A stretch of DNA of 16,736 nucleotides from CAZFUY01 sp964522445 (GCA_964522445.1 CAZFUY010000070.1:1-16736), one strand, 5' to 3'; numbered from the stretch's first letter, positions 1-7,405 are shown. Notes: generated by a model not told the origin, from the sequence alone. Translations and numbers: made by a program.

Positions 1-3
1 TAA

Positions 4-1569
4 TCAAATTTGCAGCACCTTGATATTCAGTGTTTGAATACGATAGGCAATTTGTCTTGGTGTTAAGCTCAATAAGCGTGCTGCTTTGGCCTGTACCCAG
101 CCGGCCTGCTCAAGGGCTGCAATCACTCTTTCTCGTTCATCCAGATCTGGATTATCGAGACTCACACTGCTTTGTGCTCTAACAATTTCATGCGGTGCGG
201 TATTTTCCTGTAGGCCGGTCAAACTAATTACATCACGATCAATCTGCCCCTGTTCACACATAATGGCAGCACGTTCCAGACAGTTCTCCAGTTCACGTAC
301 ATTACCCGGCCAGTCATAACGCATCAATAGACGAATAGCACTATCCATAATCATCAATGGTCTTCCCTGCTTTCGAGAAATTTTTTCTATAAGAAAATGT
401 GATAGATCAGGGATGTCTTCAACCCGTTTTTTAAGTGAAGGCATATTGACAGGCATGACATTTAATCTGTAATAGAGATCCTGCCTGAAATCACCTTTCT
501 CCACTTCAGCTTCGAGATCACGATTGGTGGCTGCAATAAGCCGTACATCTACTTTAAGGGTTTTCAGCCCACCGACCCGTTCAAATTCACCTTCCTGTAA
601 TACACGTAATAATTTTGCCTGAAAGGCTGAAGATATTTCTCCTATTTCATCAAGGAACAATGTTCCCCCATCGGCCTGTTCAAAACGTCCTTTGCGTTGT
701 GTTACAGCGCCTGTGAAGGCTCCTTTTTCATGACCAAATAATTCTGATTCAAGCAGATTTTCTGGCAAGGCGGCACAGTTTAGTTTTATAAAGGTATCGC
801 TAGCGCGGGTTGAGTTGTAATGAATTGCATTGGCAATCAGTTCTTTACCTGTGCCCGACTCACCACGAATCAGTACTGTGGTATTCCATTTGGCAACCTG
901 TCTAACCTGATCAAATACGTGACGCATTACTGAGCTATGCCCAATGATGTTATCAAAACCATATTCAGCTTTAACTTCACGGCGCAACTTATCACGCTCA
1001 TCTTCAAGCGCCCGTCTTTCATTAACAACCATGCGTGACAGGCTGACACTTTGCCCTACCAGATTAGCAACCATTTCCAGGAAACGGGTCTGTTCTTCCA
1101 GTAACTCACCACCTGAGGGAGGCTGTGCCACAAACACACCCACAGGTTCATTCTCATTAATTTTTATCGGCACACCAATAAAGGGTAATTCTGTGTCATA
1201 GACACCCAGCCGACCAAGAAAACGAGGATCATCTGCAAGCCGCTCCACCACCAGTGGCTCTGAATTTTGCAGAATAATAGCCACCAGACCTTCACCCGGT
1301 TGATAACGTATTTTTTCTACAGGCAATTCATCATTATTATCATAGACAGCACAGACCATTAAGTCCTTGCTGTCTTCATCAATGAGACTGACCATGCCAT
1401 TAAATAATCGCCCCTGATCATGCAGTAATTTCAGCACTTCTGCCAGGGTCTGCTCCAGCTCTATAGATTTACTTAATACCTGGCTGACGAGATAAAGTGT
1501 TTCTAACTCTGCTCGTATAAGAGACCAAAGCGCAACATCTTTTTTATTTAAAGCGTCCGCATTATTCAT
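4..1569 (-). CDS. nifA: NifA, sigma54-dependent transcriptional activator of nitrogen fixation
   Basis: This cytoplasmic enhancer-binding protein opens sigma54 promoters of nif genes. It has 521 residues, close to the roughly 520 usual for gammaproteobacterial NifA. An N-terminal GAF domain spans about residues 25-180. The AAA+ domain spans about 205-440, with Walker A GESGTGKE (236-243), the sigma54-contacting loop GAFTGA (283-288) and Walker B ending LDEIGE (306-311). A Fis-type helix-turn-helix lies at about 480-515 and includes AARLLSLTPRQIAYRIQ, very typical of NifA. No cysteine follows C438, so the C-X4-C linker pair of directly oxygen-sensitive NifA proteins is absent. A GAGG ribosome site precedes the ATG. 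The gene is divergent from rnfA, whose upstream region carries NifA-type binding sites. VnfA or AnfA is less likely given the C-terminal helix. The family call is firm; the oxygen behaviour is inferred. Confidence 0.95.
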   Translation of the reverse strand: MNNADALNKKDVALWSLIRAELETLYLVSQVLSKSIELEQTLAEVLKLLHDQGRLFNGMVSLIDEDSKDLMVCAVYDNNDELPVEKIRYQPGEGLVAIILQNSEPLVVERLADDPRFLGRLGVYDTELPFIGVPIKINENEPVGVFVAQPPSGGELLEEQTRFLEMVANLVGQSVSLSRMVVNERRALEDERDKLRREVKAEYGFDNIIGHSSVMRHVFDQVRQVAKWNTTVLIRGESGTGKELIANAIHYNSTRASDTFIKLNCAALPENLLESELFGHEKGAFTGAVTQRKGRFEQADGGTLFLDEIGEISSAFQAKLLRVLQEGEFERVGGLKTLKVDVRLIAATNRDLEAEVEKGDFRQDLYYRLNVMPVNMPSLKKRVEDIPDLSHFLIEKISRKQGRPLMIMDSAIRLLMRYDWPGNVRELENCLERAAIMCEQGQIDRDVISLTGLQENTAPHEIVRAQSSVSLDNPDLDERERVIAALEQAGWVQAKAARLLSLTPRQIAYRIQTLNIKVLQI

Positions 1570-1616
1570 AGATATTCCTCACGACTAATCTAATAAAGAG
1601 TCGTTGAATTAATTAC

Positions 1617-1647
1617 TTTATAACGTAGCAAAAACCATACCTGACAA
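1617..1647 (-). promoter_or_regulatory. Candidate sigma70-type promoter of nifA
   Basis: Read on the minus strand, TTGTCA (1647-1642) and TTATAA (1623-1618) are separated by 18 bp and lie about 50-75 bp upstream of the nifA ATG. I found no -24/-12 sigma54 promoter for nifA in this stretch, so nifA expression is probably not strictly NifA-dependent. The match is only moderate in AT-rich DNA, so confidence is low. Confidence 0.25.
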
Positions 1648-1661
1648 GATTTATCAGGTAT
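1637..1661. repeat. 8-bp dyad upstream of nifA, possible operator
   Basis: ATACCTGA (1637-1644) and TCAGGTAT (1654-1661) are perfect inverted repeats separated by 9 bp. The left arm overlaps the candidate nifA -35 box, so a protein bound here could control nifA. No T-run follows in either direction, so it is not a terminator. The regulator is unknown. Confidence 0.35.
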
Positions 1662-1723
1662 TAAGGTAATATAAAAATCATAAAAAATTTTTGCCACAGC
1701 GTTACAGCTAAAACCTATACCAC

Positions 1724-1794
1724 TGTAGGGTGTGCCATGCGCACCAAAGCCCCAACAGATCAACATTTTTACGGCGTACGCGGCACACCCTACA
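1724..1794. repeat. MITE/REP-like palindromic repeat, copy 1 (degenerate)
   Basis: The ends are a perfect 13-bp inverted repeat: TGTAGGGTGTGCC (1724-1736) and its complement (1782-1794). The inner arms (ATGCGCACC against GGCGTACGC) have drifted. The centre contains CCCAACAGATCA followed by ATTTTTA, which is shared with the element at 16521-16589, so the two are copies of one repeat family. It carries no plausible gene and sits between nifA and the NifA activator sites of rnfA. A non-autonomous, transposase-mobilised element is the likely nature. That is inference from its size, terminal inverted repeats and dispersed copies. Confidence 0.8.
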
Positions 1795-1879
1795 TTCACC
1801 ACCTCTATGGCTAAAGCATTTTCCTGTTGATAAAAGGTCCTGGAGGGCAATGCAATAATCATTTTATAGAATTAATCTT

Positions 1880-1895
1880 TGTTGTTTTTACAACA
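1880..1895 (+). promoter_or_regulatory. NifA upstream activator sequence, distal site
   Basis: TGT (1880-1882), ten bases, ACA (1893-1895), with T at the sixth spacer-inclusive position as in the consensus TGT-N4-T-N5-ACA. The site is also a perfect dyad: TTGTTGT (1879-1885) mirrors ACAACAA (1890-1896). Its centre lies about 150 bp upstream of the transcription start expected from the -24/-12 promoter at 2011-2025, a normal distance for NifA acting by DNA looping. Confidence 0.8.
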
Positions 1896-1919
1896 AGATA
1901 AAGGACTCATGCCTGTTAA

Positions 1920-1935
1920 TGTGTGCTTTGTAACA
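1920..1935 (+). promoter_or_regulatory. NifA upstream activator sequence, proximal site
   Basis: TGT (1920-1922), ten bases, ACA (1933-1935), again with the internal T of TGT-N4-T-N5-ACA. It is centred exactly 40 bp from the distal site, close to four helical turns, so both would lie on about the same face of the helix. It lies about 110 bp upstream of the predicted rnfA transcription start. Confidence 0.78.
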
Positions 1936-1942
1936 AGTCTGA

Positions 1943-1968
1943 CGCACTAAATATGTGCGCTTTTTTTT
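1943..1968 (+). terminator. Terminator-like hairpin between the NifA sites and the rnf promoter
   Basis: CGCAC (1943-1947) pairs with GTGCG (1955-1959) across a 7-nt loop, followed after one C by eight T residues (1961-1968). It has the form of a short rightward intrinsic terminator. It lies upstream of the rnfA promoter and no rightward gene precedes it, so it may block stray transcription into rnf. The T-run may instead simply be bendable DNA. The stem is only 5 bp. Confidence 0.4.
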
Positions 1969-2010
1969 AAAATAGCCGATTTAACAAGCTTTCAGAATTA
2001 TCCACTGCTC

Positions 2011-2025
2011 TGGCATGTTTGATGC
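2011..2025 (+). promoter_or_regulatory. Sigma54 (RpoN) -24/-12 promoter of the rnf operon
   Basis: TGGCATG-N4-ATGC, followed by A, matches the RpoN consensus TGGCAYG-N4-TTGC with the invariant GG and GC exactly ten bases apart (2012-2013 and 2024-2025). The predicted start is near 2037, giving a leader of about 34 nt with an AGGTG ribosome site before the rnfA ATG. Two NifA sites lie upstream, so rnf should be induced with the nif regulon. Confidence 0.87.
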
Positions 2026-2070
2026 AAAAAGCTAATTAACTTTCTGTGTTAATCATTTATCAGGTGCGTA

Positions 2071-2649
2071 ATGTCCGAATATTTTTTATTACTGCTTACC
2101 ACCGCGCTGGTTAACAATGTGGTGCTAGTTAAATTTCTCGGACTCTGTCCTTTTATGGGTGTATCCAACAAACTGGACTCAGCACTGGGTATGGGTTTTG
2201 CCACCACCTTTGTACTGACTCTGGCTGCGGCTGCCAGCTGGTTACTGGAACACTACATCCTTTCTCCACTGAATCTGGGTTTTCTACGCATACTTACTTT
2301 TATTCTGGTTATCGCAGCTGTCGTTCAGTTCACTGAAATGGTGGTGCGTAAAATATCCCCTGCGCTGTATCAGGTGCTGGGAATTTTCCTGCCATTGATT
2401 ACCACCAACTGTGCTGTGCTGGGTGTGTCTTTATTAAACATTCAGCAACAACACTCGTTTTTACAAAGCCTGTTATATGGATTTGGTTCTGCGCTGGGTT
2501 TCACTCTGGTGATGGTACTTTTTGCGGGTTTACGTGAACGTTTGTCCCTGATGCAGGTACCCGCTGCTTTTGCGGGTGCTCCCATTGGATTTATTGTGGC
2601 TAGTTTATTGTCACTGTCCTTTATGGGGTTTTCGGGGCTCACCAACTAG
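2071..2649 (+). CDS. rnfA: RnfA, integral membrane subunit of the Rnf ion-translocating oxidoreductase
   Basis: RnfA is one of two homologous membrane subunits (with RnfE) in the core of the Rnf complex, which couples NADH:ferredoxin electron transfer to ion movement across the inner membrane. The 192-residue length matches the family (E. coli RsxA is about 193), with about six hydrophobic segments. Cys26 in FLGLCPFMG and Cys114 in TTNCAVLG are the half-helix cysteines that, with those of RnfE, are known in the RnfA/NqrE family to hold an intramembrane iron-sulfur cluster. It is the first gene of a tight seven-gene operon behind a sigma54 promoter with NifA sites. The ATG has an AGGTG ribosome site seven bases upstream. 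The nif-linked Rnf1 assignment follows from this context. Confidence 0.95.
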   Translation: MSEYFLLLLTTALVNNVVLVKFLGLCPFMGVSNKLDSALGMGFATTFVLTLAAAASWLLEHYILSPLNLGFLRILTFILVIAAVVQFTEMVVRKISPALYQVLGIFLPLITTNCAVLGVSLLNIQQQHSFLQSLLYGFGSALGFTLVMVLFAGLRERLSLMQVPAAFAGAPIGFIVASLLSLSFMGFSGLTN

Positions 2650-2661
2650 CGGGAAAATGCC

Positions 2662-3192
2662 ATGTTTGAAGCCATTATTATTCTTACTCTTCTGGGATTA
2701 ACACTGGGCACACTGCTGGGTGCTGCATCTTTTTATTTTGCTGTGGAAGGTAATCCCCTGGAAGCAGAAATTGAAGCCATATTACCCGGCTCCCAGTGTG
2801 GTCAGTGCGGCTTTCCTGGGTGTACACCAGCTGCTGCTGCACTGGTTAATGGTGATGCAGATATCACTCTATGCCCTCCTGGTGGCCGTAGTCTGGCTCA
2901 GGTACTCGCTGAAAAACTGGGCATTAGTGCTGACCTGTCAGCTATGGAAGACCGGCAGCCAATGATTGCAAAAATTCGACAGGAGCTATGTATCGGCTGT
3001 ACAAAATGTTTTAAACGTTGCCCCACTGATGCAATTCTTGGAGGCCCCAAACAGATACATGCCGTTATCTCTGATGCCTGCAATGGCTGTGAAAAGTGCT
3101 TTGATGTCTGTCCCACCGAATGCGTTGATATGCGCCCCATACCAGAAACGTTGCAAAACTGGTATTGGCCTAAACCGGCAGCACCGGCATGA
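2662..3192 (+). CDS. rnfB: RnfB, iron-sulfur electron-transfer subunit
   Basis: RnfB passes electrons between the membrane core and soluble ferredoxin on the cytoplasmic side. Of 176 residues, 5-28 form an N-terminal membrane anchor. A 4Fe-4S domain with C46, C49, C54 and C71 follows (SQCGQCGFPGC and LCPPGG). Two ferredoxin-type 4Fe-4S motifs come next: C110-C113-C116-C120 and C140-C143-C146-C150. All twelve expected cysteines are present. The C-terminal tail is somewhat shorter than in E. coli RsxB (about 192). The gene starts 12 bp after rnfA with a GGGAAA-type ribosome site, and its stop overlaps the rnfC start in an ATGA junction, implying translational coupling. Confidence 0.95.
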   Translation: MFEAIIILTLLGLTLGTLLGAASFYFAVEGNPLEAEIEAILPGSQCGQCGFPGCTPAAAALVNGDADITLCPPGGRSLAQVLAEKLGISADLSAMEDRQPMIAKIRQELCIGCTKCFKRCPTDAILGGPKQIHAVISDACNGCEKCFDVCPTECVDMRPIPETLQNWYWPKPAAPA

Positions 3193-4694
3193 GGTTTAGT
3201 CGAAGTTTTAAACTTTTTAAAATTCGAGGTGGCGTACATCCGCTCGAAAATAAACAGGCGACTGCGGGCAATACAATAATCTCTGTACCATTGGCTGACA
3301 GATTATTTATTCCTCTGCAACAACACATTGGCGCCCCCTCCGAAGCCATCGTTAAGCATGGCGATAAAGTGCTAAAGGGGCAACTGCTTGCCAATAGTCA
3401 GGGGCTGATTTCTGCTCCGGTACATGCACCCACATCGGGTAAGATTTTAGCTGTTGGTAAATATCCTGCACCCCATCCTTCTGGCTTATCAGTACGCACC
3501 ATTATTCTTCAGGCAGATGGTGAAGATTGCTGGGTGGATAATTTGATCTGCTGTGATAATCCCTTTAGCCTGACCCCGGATGAAATTGCAACACGAGTTG
3601 CAGCAGCAGGCATTGTCGGCATGGGCGGTGCCACCTTTCCTTCTGCGGTGAAATTAAATTTACGTAAACGTTTTACATTAAAAGAACTGGTGATCAATGC
3701 GGCTGAATGTGAACCTTATTTAACCTGTGATGATCAGCTGATGCGTGAGTATGCCAGTGAAATAGTCGAAGGTATCTGCATCATAATGCATGCACTACAG
3801 GTAAAAAAAGCCACTGTCGCTATTGAAGCCAATAAACCAGAAAGCATTAAAGTCATGCAGGAGGCCTGTAAAGATTTACCAGATATCAGCGTGGTCACCG
3901 TTCCAGTACGTTATCCCATGGGTTCAGAAAAACATCTGCTGCAAACTCTAACGGGAAAAGAAACACCTGCAAGAGCATTAACCGCAGATATTGGCATTGT
4001 TGTACACAATGTGGCAACGGCTCATGCAGTGCAGCAGTGCATTCGTTATGGCCGACCATTAATTGATCGTGTGGTTACTGTATCTGGTGGTGCGATAAAA
4101 AATCCGGGTAATTTTTTAACTCCAATAGGTACACCCATATCAATGCTGTTTGATATGGCCGGCGGTTTTAAAACTGAACCAGCACGTATTATTGGTGGTG
4201 GCCCAATGATGGGTCAGCCCCTGGCTGACATAAAGGTGCCTGTCATTAAAGGTAGTGGAGGCATCCTTGCACTTACTGCAAAAGAAATAGCACAGAAACA
4301 GGCCATGCCCTGCATTCGTTGTGGTAGCTGTGTCGCTGCCTGCCCCTGTGGTTTATTACCACTGGAAATGGTCAACCGTGCAAGAATTAATGACCTCGAT
4401 GGCACGGTAAAATTTGGCTTAATGGACTGCATTGTCTGTGGTTCCTGTGCCTATGTGTGTCCTTCACATATTCCACTGGTGCAATATATTAATTTTGCCA
4501 AAGGTGCTCTGACTGAAAAGCAGCGTAGTCAGCATAAACAGGAAGAAAGTCGCCGTCTGATTGAAGCACGCAGTATTCGCATGGCAGCACAGGCCAAAGC
4601 TAAACGTGAAGCCATGGCAAAACGTAAAGCAGAACTGGCTCAAAAAAAATTATTGCAGGAAAAACAGAAAAACATTGAGGAGGCCAACGCATGA
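3189..4694 (+). CDS. rnfC: RnfC, NADH-interacting FMN and 4Fe-4S subunit
   Basis: RnfC is the peripheral subunit where NADH is oxidised; it resembles the NuoF-type diaphorase fold. The N-terminal RnfC barrel-sandwich region covers about residues 5-110. The nucleotide/FMN-binding domain, about 125-340, includes GMGGATFPSAVK (144-155) and INAAECEPYLTCDD (169-182). An SLBB-like segment lies at about 265-320. Two 4Fe-4S motifs follow: C375-C378-C381-C385 and C414-C417-C420-C424. Residues 440-501 form a charged Lys/Ala/Glu-rich, probably helical tail, much shorter than the repeat tail of the approximately 740-residue E. coli RsxC. The gene overlaps rnfB and rnfD by 4 bp each. Confidence 0.95.
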   Translation: MRFSRSFKLFKIRGGVHPLENKQATAGNTIISVPLADRLFIPLQQHIGAPSEAIVKHGDKVLKGQLLANSQGLISAPVHAPTSGKILAVGKYPAPHPSGLSVRTIILQADGEDCWVDNLICCDNPFSLTPDEIATRVAAAGIVGMGGATFPSAVKLNLRKRFTLKELVINAAECEPYLTCDDQLMREYASEIVEGICIIMHALQVKKATVAIEANKPESIKVMQEACKDLPDISVVTVPVRYPMGSEKHLLQTLTGKETPARALTADIGIVVHNVATAHAVQQCIRYGRPLIDRVVTVSGGAIKNPGNFLTPIGTPISMLFDMAGGFKTEPARIIGGGPMMGQPLADIKVPVIKGSGGILALTAKEIAQKQAMPCIRCGSCVAACPCGLLPLEMVNRARINDLDGTVKFGLMDCIVCGSCAYVCPSHIPLVQYINFAKGALTEKQRSQHKQEESRRLIEARSIRMAAQAKAKREAMAKRKAELAQKKLLQEKQKNIEEANA

Positions 4695-5779
4695 CAGCTT
4701 CCCCAATAAGTGGCCCATACGTCCACGAAAAGACCAGTATCAGCCGTACTATGTTATGGGTCATGGTAGCGCTTACACCGGCTACTGCTTATGGTATTTA
4801 TCAGTTTGGTTTACCAGCACTGTGGCTTTTTATCATCACCATACTGAGCTGTGTAATTGCTGAAGCAGCATGTCTTTATATTGCGGGCAAAGCCATTAAA
4901 CCCTGTTTATTTGATGGCTCTGCCATACTGACCGGCTGGTTACTGGCCATGACCTTGCCACCCTGGGCTCCCTGGTGGATTGCTGTGGTGGGTGCTCTGT
5001 TAGCCATTGTTATTGGCAAACAGGTATTTGGTGGCATCGGCCAGAATCTTTTTAATCCTGCTATGGTGGCACGTGTTGCTCTGTTGATTTCATTTCCTTT
5101 AGAGATGACCTCATGGGTCAGGCCACAGCCCCTGTTTAGTGAATCTTCACCGGATTTTATAGCCTCTCTTGGTATTACCTTTGGCATGACACCAGGATTT
5201 GATGCTGTGTCCAGCGCATCACTACTGGGGCATATAAAAACTGAACTCAGTCGTGGGCTTAATCTCAGTGATGCGCTGGCAGGACATTATAATGTCCTCG
5301 ATCTTGCTATGGGTTCAGTAACAGGCAGTCTGGGTGAGACCTCCGCCATTCTGATTCTATTCGGTGGTTTAATTTTATTGCTGACACGTATTATTTCCTG
5401 GCATATACCCGTGAGTATGTTGCTGACCATTGCCGCTCTGGCCACGCTATTTCATTTCATTGATGCACAAAAATATCCCCACGCAATCATTCACCTGTTA
5501 TCCGGCGCTACATTGCTAGGGGCATTTTTTATCGCCACAGATCTGGTGACATCACCAGTAACCAAAGCAGGTCAACTGGTTTTTGGCGCGGGTTGTGGCG
5601 CACTGGTGTTCATCATCCGTACCTGGGCCGCATTTCCTGAAGGTATGGCTTTCGCTGTTATGCTGATGAATGGTTTTACGCCATTAATTGATCATTACAT
5701 AAAACCCCGAATCTATGGTCGTAATCGCAAGGGAAACCCCATTCACTATGCCGATGATGTGGAGGCCAACCGTGACTGA
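4691..5779 (+). CDS. rnfD: RnfD, flavin-carrying membrane subunit
   Basis: RnfD is a polytopic NqrB-like membrane protein of 362 residues that binds flavin. Conserved segments include GGIGQNLFNPAMVAR (114-128) and SGATLLGAFFIATDLVTSP (271-289). The site usually carrying covalently bound FMN has the form D-x-x-S/T-x-A-T. Here it appears as DAVSSAS (171-177), with Ser177 (codon TCA at 5219) in place of Thr. ApbE-type flavin transferase can act on Ser in other families, so function may be kept. A GAGGAGG ribosome site lies inside rnfC, and the ATGA overlap couples the two genes. The family is certain; the flavin attachment is inferred. Confidence 0.95.
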   Translation: MTASPISGPYVHEKTSISRTMLWVMVALTPATAYGIYQFGLPALWLFIITILSCVIAEAACLYIAGKAIKPCLFDGSAILTGWLLAMTLPPWAPWWIAVVGALLAIVIGKQVFGGIGQNLFNPAMVARVALLISFPLEMTSWVRPQPLFSESSPDFIASLGITFGMTPGFDAVSSASLLGHIKTELSRGLNLSDALAGHYNVLDLAMGSVTGSLGETSAILILFGGLILLLTRIISWHIPVSMLLTIAALATLFHFIDAQKYPHAIIHLLSGATLLGAFFIATDLVTSPVTKAGQLVFGAGCGALVFIIRTWAAFPEGMAFAVMLMNGFTPLIDHYIKPRIYGRNRKGNPIHYADDVEANRD

Positions 5780-6464
5780 CAGCACAATAGAACCGGCATA
5801 TAAAAAACGTATTGCCTATCACGGTGCATTACTGGGTGGTTTTGCCTCCCTGGCGGCATCCCTGTTGGTAATGGGCAATATCAGTACAAAAGAGAGCATT
5901 GAATTGCGCATGGCGGAAGATTTACAGGCTTCTCTGAGTCAGGTGATTCCAGCTTCCATACATGACAATAAGCTGCTTGATAACCGCCTGATCATCCAGC
6001 ATAAAAACAGGGAAGTGGTTGTCTATCAGGCAAGCAGAAGCCATAAAAATAAAACCAGAGAGATCACAGCCGTGGCCTATAACGTAAGTGGTCAGGGTTA
6101 TGCCGGTGAAATTTCACTTATTATGGGGGTGAATAACAAAGGTGAAGTACTGGGGGTGCGCGTATTATCCCATGCCGAAACGCCCGGTCTGGGTGACAGA
6201 ATTGAAGTGGAAAAAGATGACTGGATATTCAGTTTTAATAATCTGTCATTTAAGAAACTCGCTAAAAATAAATGGAAAGTAAAAAAAGACGGTGGTGAAT
6301 TTGATCAGTTCAGTGGCGCAACCATTACGCCACGAGCCGTTGTAAAAGCGATAAAAGAAGGACTGATTATGTTTAATCAGCATCAACATGAATTACTAAC
6401 GATTGAAAAAACGGCTGAAAAGAAAAAGGCAAACAGCAAAAAAGGAGAACACCATGAGCAATGA
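5772..6464 (+). CDS. rnfG: RnfG, covalent-FMN electron-transfer subunit
   Basis: RnfG carries a covalently attached FMN facing the periplasm and passes electrons through the Rnf chain. I chose the GTG at 5772, giving 230 residues. It has GGAG nine bases upstream and overlaps the rnfD stop by 8 bp, like the other junctions. An in-frame ATG at 5715 would lie deep in rnfD and add a non-homologous leader. An N-terminal membrane anchor spans about 17-36. The FMN-binding domain covers about 105-200, with HAETPGLGDRI (134-144) and the flavinylation motif DQFSGAT (178-184), where Thr184 is the predicted acceptor. The tail is Lys-rich. RnfG needs ApbE for maturation; no apbE is in this window. Confidence 0.93.
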   Translation: MTDSTIEPAYKKRIAYHGALLGGFASLAASLLVMGNISTKESIELRMAEDLQASLSQVIPASIHDNKLLDNRLIIQHKNREVVVYQASRSHKNKTREITAVAYNVSGQGYAGEISLIMGVNNKGEVLGVRVLSHAETPGLGDRIEVEKDDWIFSFNNLSFKKLAKNKWKVKKDGGEFDQFSGATITPRAVVKAIKEGLIMFNQHQHELLTIEKTAEKKKANSKKGEHHEQ

Positions 6465-7131
6465 TTACAAACGTATCATGCGCAATGGTCTTTGGGATAA
6501 TAATATTGTATTTTCACAAATGCTGGCTTTATGCCCCCTGCTTGCGGTAACCAGTTCAGCAACCAATGGACTGGGCATGGGGCTGGCCAGTCTGGTTGTT
6601 ATGGTGATATCTGGTCTGGTTATTTCCATGTTACGCGGCATTATTACTCAAGAGGTTCGCATTCCCGTGTTTGTACTTATTATCGCCACTATTGTTACTC
6701 TGGTGGATATGAGCATGAATGCCTGGCTGCATGATTTGTATAAAGTGCTGGGGCTATTTGTACCCCTGATTGTAACCAATTGCGCCATTCTGGGTAGAGC
6801 CGAATCCTTTGCTTTTAAAAACTCGGTAGTCCTGTCAATAGTCGATGGTTTAATGATGGGGCTGGGTTTTACCCTTGCACTGGTGATACTGGGTGCGCTG
6901 CGGGAAATTATCGGCAGCGGCACATTGTTTGCTAATGCCCCCCTGTTGCTGGGTGATAGATTTTCCTTTCTGGAATTAACATTAATTGCTGATTACCGCG
7001 GCTTCCTGTTAATGATTTTACCTCCGGGTGGTTTTCTTGCACTCGGCTTTTTGCTTGCCGCTAAACGCATTATTGATCAACGCTTACAACAGGAAAAATC
7101 AGTAACTGCAAGTAATGGCACACCCGCATAA
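6454..7131 (+). CDS. rnfE: RnfE, integral membrane subunit paired with RnfA
   Basis: RnfE is homologous to RnfA and NqrD and completes the symmetric membrane core of the complex. The 225-residue protein starts at ATG 6454, behind a strong AAGGAG site. Starting at 6403 instead would add 17 basic residues encoded inside rnfG. Cys27 (LALCPLLAV) and Cys110 (VTNCAILGR) are the cluster-binding cysteines expected from the family. About six hydrophobic segments are visible, and the conserved stretch LGALREIIGSGTLF is present. The start overlaps the rnfG stop by 11 bp, and the end overlaps rnfH by 17 bp. Confidence 0.94.
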   Translation: MSNDYKRIMRNGLWDNNIVFSQMLALCPLLAVTSSATNGLGMGLASLVVMVISGLVISMLRGIITQEVRIPVFVLIIATIVTLVDMSMNAWLHDLYKVLGLFVPLIVTNCAILGRAESFAFKNSVVLSIVDGLMMGLGFTLALVILGALREIIGSGTLFANAPLLLGDRFSFLELTLIADYRGFLLMILPPGGFLALGFLLAAKRIIDQRLQQEKSVTASNGTPA

Positions 7132-7405
7132 ACGGATAATTTTTATGAATGTTGGCGCGGCATACGATAATGGCAAAAAACAGGTCTGGTTAAAACTGGA
7201 AGTACCTGAAGGCAGCACGGCAAAAGATGTTATTGAATTATCAGACCTGCTCAATATGTTTCCTGAAATTAACCTTGAAAAGCAGAAAGTTGGCATTTTT
7301 GGAAAAGTTGCCAAACTGGATGCTGTGGTCAAAGAAGGTGATCGTATTGAAGTTTATCGACCTATTACAGCCGACCCTGAAACAGTTGAAAGACGTGATA
7401 GATAA
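7115..7405 (+). CDS. rnfH: RnfH, ubiquitin-fold protein of the rnf operon
   Basis: RnfH is a small soluble beta-grasp (ubiquitin-like) protein encoded at the end of rnf operons in Azotobacter and Rhodobacter; its exact job is unsettled, with roles in Rnf assembly and iron-sulfur delivery proposed. This copy has 96 residues. The core GIFGKVAKLDAVVKEGDRIE followed by VYRPITADPETVERR is diagnostic. The ATG at 7115 overlaps rnfE by 17 bp. A second ATG at 7145 is possible, but the first beta strand (IIFMNVGAAY) would be cut, so I prefer 7115; neither has a strong ribosome site. RnfH fixes the operon as the nif-linked ABCDGEH type rather than the E. coli rsx order. Confidence 0.88.
   Translation: MAHPHKRIIFMNVGAAYDNGKKQVWLKLEVPEGSTAKDVIELSDLLNMFPEINLEKQKVGIFGKVAKLDAVVKEGDRIEVYRPITADPETVERRDR

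Noticed and set aside
1570..1720. Possible sigma54 promoter for nifA (TGGCA on the minus strand near 1693)
   Set aside because: No GC pair lies ten bases after the GG, so the -12 element is missing.
1590..1862. 90-codon leftward open frame upstream of nifA
   Set aside because: It runs through the palindromic repeat and AT-rich control DNA, has no ribosome site or recognisable protein features, and covers the candidate nifA promoter.
5501..5512. SGAT motif in RnfD residues 271-274 as the covalent FMN site
   Set aside because: It is part of the conserved membrane segment SGATLLGAFFIATD of the RnfD/NqrB family. The flavin attachment position fits DAVSSAS (171-177), which has the required upstream Asp.
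5715..5771. ATG at 5715 as the rnfG start
   Set aside because: It would add 19 residues encoded within rnfD. The GTG at 5772 has a good ribosome site and gives the expected N-terminal anchor.
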